Shown here: positions 1-6,944 of the stretch, in pieces | Layout: each line of letters starts with the position of its first letter | Position numbering within the stretch: the first letter of the stretch is position 1 | Source of the DNA: Rhodoferax sp. | GTDB lineage: Bacteria > Pseudomonadota > Gammaproteobacteria > Burkholderiales > Burkholderiaceae_C | Direction: 5' to 3' | Assembly (NCBI GenBank): GCA_028711355.1 | Contig: JAQTSL010000098.1 | Location: forward strand, 1-11,295 | Length of the DNA: 11,295 nucleotides | Position numbers and translations under genes: made by a program | Notes under the pieces: generated by a model | Told to the model about the DNA's origin: nothing | Seen by the model: only the letters and a program-made list of their open reading frames with translations | The model's database searches: none

Positions 1-1
1 T

Positions 2-1288
2 TTACTTGCTCAAACGGTTGATGCCCAGCAGGCCCATGATGTATTTCTCATAGATCGGCTCGGAGGTACCCTTTTTCAACTTGCGCATAAAGTATTTCTC
101 GTACGCAATTTTGGCCAGGTGCACCCACTTGCCTTTCTTGAACCAGTTCACGTTGCGCGGAGGGATTTGCGGCAAGGCCACAAAGGCCGCGCCGGTGTCA
201 CCCATGTCGGCCAGGCAAACCGCGTTCCAGGTACCTTTGGCCACGGCTGGTTTACCCACCAATTCGTCGGCAATGTTGTGGCAGATCGCGCTCATCATGC
301 TTTCGATCATGTAGCCGGTTTTGGGGGTGCCGGTGGCGACCGGGGTCACTTCCACCGGTGGAATTGCCACGCACACACCGGCAGAGAAGATGTTTTTGTA
401 CGCCTTGCTGCGCTGGAATTCGTCAATCATGACAAAGCCGCGCGGGTTGCACAGCTTGGGTACCGCCGCCACCGCGGGCACGCCCTTGAAGGAGGGCAAC
501 ATCATCGACAGTTTGAAACCTACCTCATGGTCCTTGAGCACATTGCCGCGGTCGTCAATTTCGGTGACAAATAGCTTGCCCTCTTCGACCTTGGTGGTTT
601 TGGCGTTGGTGATCCACTTGATGTGGCGGCCACGAAACTCGGATTCAAGCATCGACTTGCTGTCGCCCACGCCGCCCAACCCCAGGTGACCAATGTAAGG
701 CTCACTGGTGACAAACGTCATGGGAACCTTGCTGCGCAGCTTGCGTTTGCGCAAATCAGCGTCGACGATCATGGCGAATTCATACGCCGGGCCAAAACAG
801 CTCGCACCCGGCATGGCGCCAATCACGATCGGGCCGGGGTTTTTCAGGAATTCTTCATAATGCTTGAAGAATTCCTGCGCATGATCGACATGGCAGATCG
901 AATGTGTGTGCCCACCACCGCCAGATGCCAGCGGCCCGGCACCGGGTACCTCATCAAACGCCAGCATCGGGCCGGTGGCGATGATCAGGGTGTCATAGTC
1001 CAGCGTTTGGCCGTCGATCAGCGTGAGCTGGTTGCCTTCTGCGTCAATTTTGGTGACTTCTTTGGCGATGAATGCAATTTTTTTGCGCTCCAGGTAGGGT
1101 GCAATTGGCAGCGTGACCGTTTCGCGGTCGCGCCAACCCACCGCCAGCCAGGGGTTGCTGGGCACAAACTGAAAGTAGTCGGTCTTGTTGACGACCGTGA
1201 TGCGATGCTCTGGCGGGAGCATTTCGCGCAATTCGTACGCGGCGGGCATGCCGCCGATGCCTGCGCCCATGATGACGATGTGAGCCAT
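2..1288 (-). CDS. sqr: Sulfide:quinone oxidoreductase, type I (FAD-dependent)
   Basis: A membrane-associated flavoprotein that should oxidise sulfide to sulfane sulfur or polysulfide and pass electrons to the quinone pool. The 428-residue protein is complete. It opens with a dinucleotide-binding motif (GAGIGG, residues 8-13) and has the second FAD motif ATGP at 104-107. The three cysteines expected of type I enzymes are present: Cys132 (SICHVDHA), Cys164 (GASCFGPAYE) and Cys358 (WNAVCLADMGD). They match the spacing of Cys128/160/356 in the Acidithiobacillus ferrooxidans enzyme as I remember it. The C-terminal stretch with WVHLAKIAYEKYFMRK and the segment TPKTGYMIES also fit that enzyme, including the amphipathic membrane-anchoring tail. 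ATG at 1288 has GGAG 8 nt upstream (1296-1299). It is the last visible gene of the operon, 37 nt after the pump gene. Flavocytochrome c sulfide dehydrogenase or NDH-2 are less likely because all three SQR cysteines are intact. Confidence 0.93.
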   Translation of the reverse strand: MAHIVIMGAGIGGMPAAYELREMLPPEHRITVVNKTDYFQFVPSNPWLAVGWRDRETVTLPIAPYLERKKIAFIAKEVTKIDAEGNQLTLIDGQTLDYDTLIIATGPMLAFDEVPGAGPLASGGGGHTHSICHVDHAQEFFKHYEEFLKNPGPIVIGAMPGASCFGPAYEFAMIVDADLRKRKLRSKVPMTFVTSEPYIGHLGLGGVGDSKSMLESEFRGRHIKWITNAKTTKVEEGKLFVTEIDDRGNVLKDHEVGFKLSMMLPSFKGVPAVAAVPKLCNPRGFVMIDEFQRSKAYKNIFSAGVCVAIPPVEVTPVATGTPKTGYMIESMMSAICHNIADELVGKPAVAKGTWNAVCLADMGDTGAAFVALPQIPPRNVNWFKKGKWVHLAKIAYEKYFMRKLKKGTSEPIYEKYIMGLLGINRLSK

Positions 1289-1325
1289 GTCTTGTCTCCA
1301 GTTACTTTTGAAATTGAAAGAGTGA

Positions 1326-4300
1326 TTACCGAGGGGAAGGTGACGCGTCTTCGCACGTTTTGCTATGGCGCCAGTACAGCGCGTAATACAGCACCGGGAT
1401 CACCACCAGCGTCAACACGGTGGACACCAGAATCCCGAAAATCAGTGAGATGGCCAGGCCGTTAAAGATCGGGTCGTCCAGAATAAAAAACGCGCCAATC
1501 ATGGCCGCCAACCCGGTCAGGGCAATCGGTTGCGCGCGCACCGCAGCAGACGAAATCACCGCCTGCTTAAAGGCCACACCTTGCGCCACTTGCAGCTCGA
1601 TAAAGTCCACCAGCAAGATGGAGTTGCGAACGATGATGCCCGCCAGCGCAATCATGCCGATCATGCTGGTAGCGGTGAACTGCGCACCCAGCAACGCATG
1701 GCCCGGCATCACGCCAATGATGGTCAGCGGGATCGGTGCCATGATGATCAGCGGGGTGAGGTAGCTCTTGAATTGCGCCACCACCAGCAGATAAATCAAT
1801 ATCAAGCCGACACCGTAGGCCGCGCCCATGTCGCGGAAGGTCTCGTAAGTGATTTGCCATTCGCCGTCCCACTTGATGGCGTATTGGCGATACGGGTCGG
1901 ACGGTTGCTTGATCCAGAATTCATCCAGCGCCCCCGCCCCGGGTAGCGCCGCCTGCGTCAACTGGCCGCGAATGGCAAACAAGCCGTACAGGGGTGAATC
2001 CAGCTTGCCGGCCATGTCGCCAAAGACATAGCTCACACCTTGCAAGTCTTTGGTAAACAGCGTCTTGTCGATGATGCCCTGTTCCACCTGCACCAGCTCT
2101 GACAAAGGCACCAACTGCCCGTTGGCCGCGCGCAGCGGCAGCGCCAAAATGGCGTCCAGCCCCACCTGGTCGGCCAGCGGCAACTGAAGCCGTACCGGCA
2201 CCGGGTACTTGGCCTGCCCGTCATGCAGATAGGCCGCATCGGCCCCTGAGAGCGCAATCGCTGCGGTCTGCGCCACCGCTGCCACCGGGATGCCGAGCGA
2301 CTCGGCGCGCTGGCGGCGCACGCGCAGATAGACACGCGGTGCGTCGACTTGCAAAGAGTTGTCAACACCCACAATGTCTGGCGTATCCATGAAAGCCTGG
2401 GTCAGGCGCTGCGCTACTTGTTGGCGACCGGCTTCGTCCGGGCCATAGACCTCGGCCACCAGCGGCGACATCACCGGCGGGCCGGGCGGCACCTCGACCA
2501 CCTTGATGCGCGCATGGTGGCGCTGACCAATTTCTTCCAGCGCCGGGCGCAGGCGCTGTGCAATGGCGTGGCTCTTGTCGCTGCGGTGCTTTTTGTCCAC
2601 CAGATTGACCTGCAAGTCGCCTTGCTCAGAATCGGCGCGCAGGTAATACTGACGCACCAGGCCGTTGAAGGTGATGGGCGACGCGGTACCGGCGTAAGCC
2701 TGCAGGTTGGTTACCTCGGGCTGCTTGGCCAGAAAGGCGCCCAGTTCATGCAGGGCGGACGCGGTGTTTTCCAGCGGCGTGCCGGCGGGCATCTCGACCA
2801 CCACCTGGAACTCGCTCTTGTTGTCAAACGGCAGCATTTTCAGCACCACCCATTGCACCAGCGTCAGCCCCACTGAGAGCATCAGCGCGACCAGGATGCC
2901 CAAAAACAGCAGCCAGCGCTTGCGTACACTGTCCAGAAACGGTGTCAGCAAGCGGGTAAAAAAGACCGGTAACTTGGTCGCCAAACCGGTCGGCGCGGGG
3001 CTGGCGTGGTCGTGCTTGGGCTGGCGCATGACTTTGAGCGCCAGCCAAGGCGTGACGGTAAACGCGATGCCCAGCGAAATCGCCATACCCAGGCTGGCGT
3101 TGATCGGGATCGGGCTCATGTAAGGGCCCATCAAGCCGCTGACAAATGCCATCGGAAGCAAGGCGGCAATCACTGTCAGCGTGGCCAGAATCGTGGGGCC
3201 ACCGACCTCATCGACGGCGGCCGGAATCACCTGACGCAAACTCTGGTCGGGTTTGAGTTGCTGATGCCGGTGAATGTTTTCCACCACCACAATCGCATCG
3301 TCCACCAGAATACCGATCGAAAAAATCAGCGCAAACAGCGACACCCGGTTCAGCGTAAAGCCCCAGGCCCACGACGCAAACAAGGTTGCGGTCAGCGTCA
3401 AGATCACCGCGGCGCCAACGATGATCGCCTCACGCCGGCCCAGCGCCAGCCCCACCAGCAAAATCACCGAGCCGGTGGCAAACGCCAGCTTCTGGATCAG
3501 CTTGTTGGCTTTTTCAGCGGCGGTTTCGCCGTAGTCGCGTGTGACAGTGGCTTCAATTGACGACGGAATCACCGTGTTGCGCAAGTCCTGCAGGCGTTGC
3601 CGCGCGGCGCTGGATACGTCCACCGCGTTGGTACCCGGTTTTTTGGTGACGGTGATCGTCACGGCAGGATAGACGGCGCCAGGCTGGCCTTGAATTGCTG
3701 CTTTTTCAGTAGCTGCTAGCGCTTCATTGGCGGCAGCTCCAGGGGTAAACCATACATAACGTGCGGGTTGCTGCGCAGCGGCTTCGACGCGCGCTACTTC
3801 ACGCAAATAGACCGGTGCGCCACGGCTGACGCCCACCACCAGGTCGCCCACGTCTTCCACACTGCGCAAAAACTCGCCGGTTTCCACCGTCAGCTTCTGC
3901 GGGCTGGCGCTGTTGGCGTCAAGCACGGCGCCAGAAGGCATGCCCACATTGGCACCAGCCAGCATTTGTTTGAGTTGCAACACATCCACACCGCGCTCGC
4001 GCAGGCGCGCCGGGTCCAGCCAGACATGCACCGCGTGTCCCGGGCCGCCGATGGTTTGCACTTCACGCGAACCCGGCACACGTTTGAGCTCGGCCTCTAC
4101 CGTGTGCGCTACCCGCTCAAGCTCGGCCGCAGGTTGTCCGTCTCGGCTGTAGAGTGTGACCGCCAGCACCGGCACGTCGTCGATACCCTTGGGTTTGACG
4201 ATCGGCGGCAGAGTGCCCAGCTCGCGCGGCAACCAGTCCTGGTTGGCGTTGAGCACGTCATACAAATGCACCAGTGCCTCGGTGCGCGGCACGCCCACCT

Positions 4301-4613
4301 TGAATTGCACCGTTAGCACGGCAATGCCCGGGCGCGCTACTGAATAGGTGTGTTCGATATCGGCAATCTGGCTCAGCACCTGTTCGGCCGGGCGAGCCAC
4401 CATGTTTTGCACGTCGGTGCTGCTGGCGCCCGGAAAGGCGATCATCACGTTGGCCATGGTGACGTTGATTTGCGGTTCTTCCTCGCGCGGCGTTACCAGC
4501 ACGGCGAACAGCCCCAGCAGCAGCGCTACCAGTGCCAGCAAGGGCGTGATGGCATTGAGCTTGAAGGCCTTGGCCAGCCGCCCGGAAACACCCAGATGTG
4601 TGTGCGTCTGCAT
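1326..4613 (-). CDS. RND-family efflux pump, inner-membrane permease (AcrB/HAE-like)
   Basis: A large proton-driven exporter of the resistance-nodulation-division family, acting as a trimer in the inner membrane with a periplasmic adaptor and normally an outer-membrane channel. The 1,095 residues include an N-terminal membrane helix (about 22-42), a periplasmic porter domain beginning TPREEEPQI, and the TM4 proton-relay motif GILVDDAIVVVENI with the Asp pair at about 438-439. A second half repeats the layout. In TM10 the lysine expected from AcrB (Lys940) is an arginine (GIIVRNSILLVDF, about residue 996), which I believe is common in this subgroup. The Asp pair argues for a drug- or organic-substrate pump rather than a CzcA-type metal pump, but the substrate is unknown. 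ATG at 4613 is preferred because GAGG sits 6 nt upstream (4620-4623). A GTG at 4625 would add four residues and overlap the adaptor stop. Residues about 293-310 carry an unusual alanine-rich insert derived from a dispersed repeat (see 3687-3735). Confidence 0.92.
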   Translation of the reverse strand: MQTHTHLGVSGRLAKAFKLNAITPLLALVALLLGLFAVLVTPREEEPQINVTMANVMIAFPGASSTDVQNMVARPAEQVLSQIADIEHTYSVARPGIAVLTVQFKVGVPRTEALVHLYDVLNANQDWLPRELGTLPPIVKPKGIDDVPVLAVTLYSRDGQPAAELERVAHTVEAELKRVPGSREVQTIGGPGHAVHVWLDPARLRERGVDVLQLKQMLAGANVGMPSGAVLDANSASPQKLTVETGEFLRSVEDVGDLVVGVSRGAPVYLREVARVEAAAQQPARYVWFTPGAAANEALAATEKAAIQGQPGAVYPAVTITVTKKPGTNAVDVSSAARQRLQDLRNTVIPSSIEATVTRDYGETAAEKANKLIQKLAFATGSVILLVGLALGRREAIIVGAAVILTLTATLFASWAWGFTLNRVSLFALIFSIGILVDDAIVVVENIHRHQQLKPDQSLRQVIPAAVDEVGGPTILATLTVIAALLPMAFVSGLMGPYMSPIPINASLGMAISLGIAFTVTPWLALKVMRQPKHDHASPAPTGLATKLPVFFTRLLTPFLDSVRKRWLLFLGILVALMLSVGLTLVQWVVLKMLPFDNKSEFQVVVEMPAGTPLENTASALHELGAFLAKQPEVTNLQAYAGTASPITFNGLVRQYYLRADSEQGDLQVNLVDKKHRSDKSHAIAQRLRPALEEIGQRHHARIKVVEVPPGPPVMSPLVAEVYGPDEAGRQQVAQRLTQAFMDTPDIVGVDNSLQVDAPRVYLRVRRQRAESLGIPVAAVAQTAAIALSGADAAYLHDGQAKYPVPVRLQLPLADQVGLDAILALPLRAANGQLVPLSELVQVEQGIIDKTLFTKDLQGVSYVFGDMAGKLDSPLYGLFAIRGQLTQAALPGAGALDEFWIKQPSDPYRQYAIKWDGEWQITYETFRDMGAAYGVGLILIYLLVVAQFKSYLTPLIIMAPIPLTIIGVMPGHALLGAQFTATSMIGMIALAGIIVRNSILLVDFIELQVAQGVAFKQAVISSAAVRAQPIALTGLAAMIGAFFILDDPIFNGLAISLIFGILVSTVLTLVVIPVLYYALYWRHSKTCEDASPSPR
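3687..3735 (-). repeat. Second copy of the dispersed repeat, inside the RND pump gene
   Basis: The minus strand reads GAAGCGCTAGCAGCTACTGA followed by AAAAGCAGC. It matches the intergenic copy across AAGCGCT-GCAGCTA and the A-rich tail. It is read in frame as the Ala/Glu/Lys-rich segment ANEALAATEKAAIQGQ at about residues 293-310 of the pump. In related pumps I would expect only a short loop between the porter-domain strand ending in FTPG and the strand beginning YPAVTITV. The repeat therefore appears to have been taken into the protein as a tolerated surface loop. Confidence 0.5.
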
Positions 4614-4621
4614 CCCTGGCC

Positions 4622-5734
4622 TCACTGCGCCGCAGCAGTTGAGTTGATGGCTGGTTGCGCGCCTTGCAGACCGGCGCGCACCGGGTCAATGGCGACCCGG
4701 TCATTGGCGCTCAGGCCCGCCAGCACTTCAACGCCTTGCGCGCCGTGGTCAGCCCCCAGGCGCACCGCTTTGAGTGCAAAGCCTTTGTCCAGAGCCACAT
4801 ACACCGCGGTCAACTCGCCGCGGCGCAGCACGGCGCTGGCAGGTACCGTGGTGCGTTGCGTCCGGCCGGCCGCAAAGCGCACCCGCAACTGCTGGCCGAT
4901 GGAGGCGGTTTGCGCAACTTGGTTAGGCAAATCAAGTCGCCATTCCACAGTTTGCGAGACCGGGTCGGCGCTGGGTAGCGGTCGAGACTGCGTGGGGGTA
5001 ATCCATTGCAGCGACCCATCGGTACCGGGTAACTGCACTTCAATTTGCGGTGTAGCGCCCAGTTGGCGGGCGCGCGACAGCGGTACCTGTACCACCGCGC
5101 GCACCGGTGTTGGTGCGTAGATCGTCACGATCGGGGTACCCGGCATGGCCAGGCTGCCCAGTTCCACATGGGTTTGCAGTACCAACGCGTCAAACGGCGC
5201 TGAAATGCGGGTGAAACCCTGCGACAAACCGGCCTGGCGCCCGCCTGCGCTGGCCTGATCGCGCGCGGCCTGTGCCCCTTTGAGTTGTGCCTGCGCAATA
5301 TCCAGCGCAGCAGCGCTGATGAACCCTTGGCGCCGCAGCTCTTGGGTGCGATCAAACTGGGCCTGTGCATTGTGCAGTTCGGCTTGTGCTTGTGCCTGTT
5401 GGGCCTGGCTGCGTTGCACGCCGCTTTGCGCCTCTCGGTCATCCAGTGTGGCCAGCAATTGCCCCGCACGAACCTTGTCGCCAGCCTTGACTGCCAGCGT
5501 CATCAGGCGCCCCGGCACTTGCGCCGACACGGTGCTTTGCCGCACGGCCTGCAAGGTACCGTCCAGTTCAAAACCTTGCCCCACCGCCTGCGCCTGCACC
5601 GCCACCACCGGCACGGTGAGGGCGGTTTGCGCCTGCACCGCTGACACCGCACCGCCCAGCACGGCGGCGGCTATCCACAGCCAGCGCTTGGAAAGCAAAG
5701 GTTCACCACCTGTCAGCAAAAAAGTCAAAGACAT
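4622..5734 (-). CDS. RND efflux periplasmic adaptor (HlyD/AcrA-type membrane fusion protein)
   Basis: The adaptor linking the RND pump to an outer-membrane channel. The 370-residue protein starts with a signal-type sequence: a charged segment SKR at 15-17, a hydrophobic stretch at 18-32 and a likely cleavage after AVQA near residue 35. No lipobox cysteine is seen, so it is probably anchored by the uncleaved helix or secreted, not lipidated. The order is first lipoyl half (about 66-98, with VSAQVPGRL and VKAGDKVRAGQLL), a Gln/Ala-rich coiled-coil hairpin (about 100-165), second lipoyl half (about 175-206, ISAPFDALV), then beta-barrel and membrane-proximal domains. ATG at 5734 has AGGAG 5 nt upstream (5740-5744). 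It is the first gene of the operon, directly behind the promoter and operator at 5747-5790. Its stop lies 8 nt before the preferred start of the pump gene. The family is clear; the exported substrate is not. Confidence 0.92.
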   Translation of the reverse strand: MSLTFLLTGGEPLLSKRWLWIAAAVLGGAVSAVQAQTALTVPVVAVQAQAVGQGFELDGTLQAVRQSTVSAQVPGRLMTLAVKAGDKVRAGQLLATLDDREAQSGVQRSQAQQAQAQAELHNAQAQFDRTQELRRQGFISAAALDIAQAQLKGAQAARDQASAGGRQAGLSQGFTRISAPFDALVLQTHVELGSLAMPGTPIVTIYAPTPVRAVVQVPLSRARQLGATPQIEVQLPGTDGSLQWITPTQSRPLPSADPVSQTVEWRLDLPNQVAQTASIGQQLRVRFAAGRTQRTTVPASAVLRRGELTAVYVALDKGFALKAVRLGADHGAQGVEVLAGLSANDRVAIDPVRAGLQGAQPAINSTAAAQ

Positions 5735-5739
5735 ACGAG

Positions 5740-5744
5740 CTCCT
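5740..5744 (-). promoter_or_regulatory. Ribosome binding site of the adaptor gene
   Basis: AGGAG on the minus strand, 5 nt before the ATG at 5734. With the -10 box at 5761-5766, the leader of this operon would be only about 20 nt, so control is likely at the promoter rather than in a long untranslated region. Confidence 0.75.
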
Positions 5745-5746
5745 GA

Positions 5747-5768
5747 AATATACCCATGGGAGTATATT
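5747..5768. promoter_or_regulatory. Candidate repressor operator (CsoR/CstR-like inverted repeat) over the -10 box
   Basis: Perfect 7-bp arms AATATAC and GTATATT flank the 8-bp centre CCATGGGA. The core reads ATACCC-ATG-GGAGTAT, with C-tract/G-tract halves inside an A/T-rich frame. That pattern resembles operators of the CsoR/CstR/DUF156 repressors, which sense copper, formaldehyde or persulfides. The site covers the -10 hexamer and the expected start of transcription, an ideal place for repression. Seen: the symmetry and its position. Inferred: the repressor class. An ArsR-type sulfide sensor such as BigR/SqrR is an alternative. No regulator gene lies in the window. Confidence 0.55.
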
Positions 5769-5790
5769 GGAAATCTGGTGGTGTGTGCAA
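5761..5790 (-). promoter_or_regulatory. Probable sigma-70 promoter of the adaptor-pump-SQR operon
   Basis: On the minus strand TTGCAC (5785-5790) is followed after 18 nt by TATACT (5761-5766, five of six matches to the -10 consensus). The -35 match is modest, only TTG of the six bases in register. The predicted start falls near 5754, inside the inverted repeat, about 20 nt before the adaptor ATG. Confidence 0.55.
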
Positions 5791-5888
5791 GTGGGCGGGC
5801 AAAAGCGAGTGCGATTCAAAGTGAGTGCGCGGGTAAATGCCGAAAAGGACCTCTACGCGCGCCAGGGCGATCGGGTCAGGCGCATGCG

Positions 5889-5904
5889 GTTTTGGTACCA
5901 AAAC
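5889..5904. repeat. Perfect 16-bp palindrome, GTTTTGG-TA-CCAAAAC
   Basis: GTTTTGGTACCAAAAC is a perfect palindrome with no spacer. It can be extended by TGCG on the left and CGCA on the right if one A is bulged out. With no loop bases it is better suited to a DNA-binding dimer than to an RNA hairpin. It lies about 100 bp upstream of the -35 box of the adaptor operon, so an activator site is possible. No known consensus was recognised. Confidence 0.5.
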
Positions 5905-6020
5905 ACGCACTGGGCTAGCGCTTGAGTGCGCAGGCGGTTGTCGGCGCGCGCCTTTGCCCCCAAAAGCCCGGTCGCCCGACTCAATCACCCCGCCTCAACC
6001 GAATTGGTTATGACGGATTT

Positions 6021-6080
6021 TGTAGCAAAAATAGCGCTATTCCTCGTCTTACAAGCGCTGGCAGCTATCAAAATAGATGC
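6021..6080. repeat. Dispersed AGCGCT-type repeat of Comamonadaceae
   Basis: Two AGCGCT blocks (6033-6038 and 6054-6059) enclose a short spacer and are followed by GGCAGCTATCAAAATAG. I recognise this from memory as a small repeat scattered through Comamonadaceae genomes, often between genes. Read on the minus strand, the two blocks can pair and are followed by ATTTTTG, so the repeat may also end transcripts coming from the nitroreductase gene at 6297. A second copy lies inside the pump gene (3687-3735). Confidence 0.55.
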
Positions 6081-6296
6081 ACATTTGACCCTTGTCGCTC
6101 AAGGGGCTTTTGATCCTGTGCGGCTGCAAGTGCCCTTGATGCGCGGTGGATGGGGCTGGGGGCCACTATGTCAGCCAATTTGTCGCGAGTCAGCTAGTCA
6201 AAACTGGAGAACTGGATCACGCCATTGACTGTCGGTTAATGGCTGTTATGAGCCGTTCCTGCCCAAAAAGTAGGCAAAGCTAGTAAAACACCTGGG

Positions 6297-6944
6297 TCAG
6301 TTTTGAATCGGCATCAACAATTCATGCAAGTAACTCACAAACGCCGAGATATTTGGCCGCAGGCGAGCTGGCTTGCCTTTGGATACGGTACCCAGGTTGA
6401 TGCAGCACACGGCGATTTCGTGCTCAACCAGTCCAAACAGGGCACGCAGTCTGATTGATGCCATTGCCTGACCACTGGTGAGGCCTGAGCCAAATCCCAT
6501 GGCGTGTGTCGTCAGCAGGATGTTTTGAATCGCGCAGCCCAGTGACACCAGCCGTTCTGCATCCGTCACGGCCAGTTCACCCGCTGCCAGCCTTCTTGCA
6601 TCTTGCTCCGGTGTGCTGCCAACCAGCCTGGCAATGGCCAGCATCAAAAATGGCGCGCGATACGCTTTTTCGCGGGCATTGTCGATCTGCTGCGGGCTGG
6701 CTTGCGGGTCGCGGTCCATCAGTGCCTGGCCAAACACGTCGGCTAACCGGTCGCGCGTCTGGCCGGGCACCACAACAAAACGCCAGGGTAACAACTGGCC
6801 ATGATCAGGCGCCGCCGCAGCAGCACCCAGAATGGCCTGCATCTGTTGTTCCGACGGCCCGGGATCAACCAGCCTGCGCGGAGCAACGTGCTGGCGGGTG
6901 TGAATCAGCGTGCTGGTGAATTCGACGCCTTCTGACAGGTTCAT
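6297..6944 (-). CDS. YdjA-like nitroreductase family protein
   Basis: A small FMN-dependent oxidoreductase of the nitroreductase superfamily, 215 residues. It resembles E. coli YdjA: the FMN-binding stretch AAAAPDHGQLLPWRFVVVPG (about 42-61), GCAIQNILLTTHAMGFGS (about 136-153), and the C-terminal NLGTVSKGKPARLRP (about 183-197). The usual N-terminal RRS-R motif is altered to HTRQHV. The family uses FMN and NAD(P)H to reduce nitro compounds, quinones or enones. The natural substrate here is unknown, and as the last gene of the block it may serve the same pathway as the ferredoxin two genes upstream. The ATG at 6944 overlaps the preceding stop as ATGA, which indicates translational coupling. 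A longer frame back to 7001 would only read into the upstream gene. The stop codon lies within a sequence like an insertion-sequence end, so the last residues may be non-native. Confidence 0.88.
   Translation of the reverse strand: MNLSEGVEFTSTLIHTRQHVAPRRLVDPGPSEQQMQAILGAAAAAPDHGQLLPWRFVVVPGQTRDRLADVFGQALMDRDPQASPQQIDNAREKAYRAPFLMLAIARLVGSTPEQDARRLAAGELAVTDAERLVSLGCAIQNILLTTHAMGFGSGLTSGQAMASIRLRALFGLVEHEIAVCCINLGTVSKGKPARLRPNISAFVSYLHELLMPIQN

Larger units (their letters stand above)
5791..6296. other. Non-coding stretch between the two gene blocks
   Basis: About 500 bp with no convincing gene. Open frames here (87 residues on the minus strand at 5725-5988, 100 residues on the plus strand at 5926-6228) have no family resemblance, run through the promoter or the dispersed repeat, and are rejected. 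It holds a perfect palindrome at 5889-5904, the dispersed repeat at 6021-6080, and a small stem-loop at 6221-6243 (arms GCCATTGAC and GTTAATGGC, one mismatch, 5-nt loop). CTGGGTCAGTTTTGAATCGG at 6292-6311, at the right-hand edge, looks like a worn insertion-sequence end. Together this suggests a site that has collected small mobile or repeated sequences. Confidence 0.6.

Noticed and set aside
623..1465. Long plus-strand open frame of 280 codons
   Set aside because: Antisense shadow of the SQR gene and the end of the pump gene, typical for G+C-rich DNA; His/Arg/Gln-rich with no motif.
5725..5988. Minus-strand open frame of 87 codons overlapping the adaptor start
   Set aside because: It covers the promoter, operator and palindrome and overlaps the adaptor gene in another frame; composition looks random.
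5926..6228. Plus-strand open frame of 100 codons between the two blocks
   Set aside because: It reads straight through the dispersed repeat, has no RBS worth noting and no family-like motif; treated as non-coding.
6221..6243. Stem-loop GCCATTGAC / GTTAATGGC considered as a terminator of the nitroreductase gene
   Set aside because: No T-run follows on either strand, so it is only noted within the non-coding stretch.
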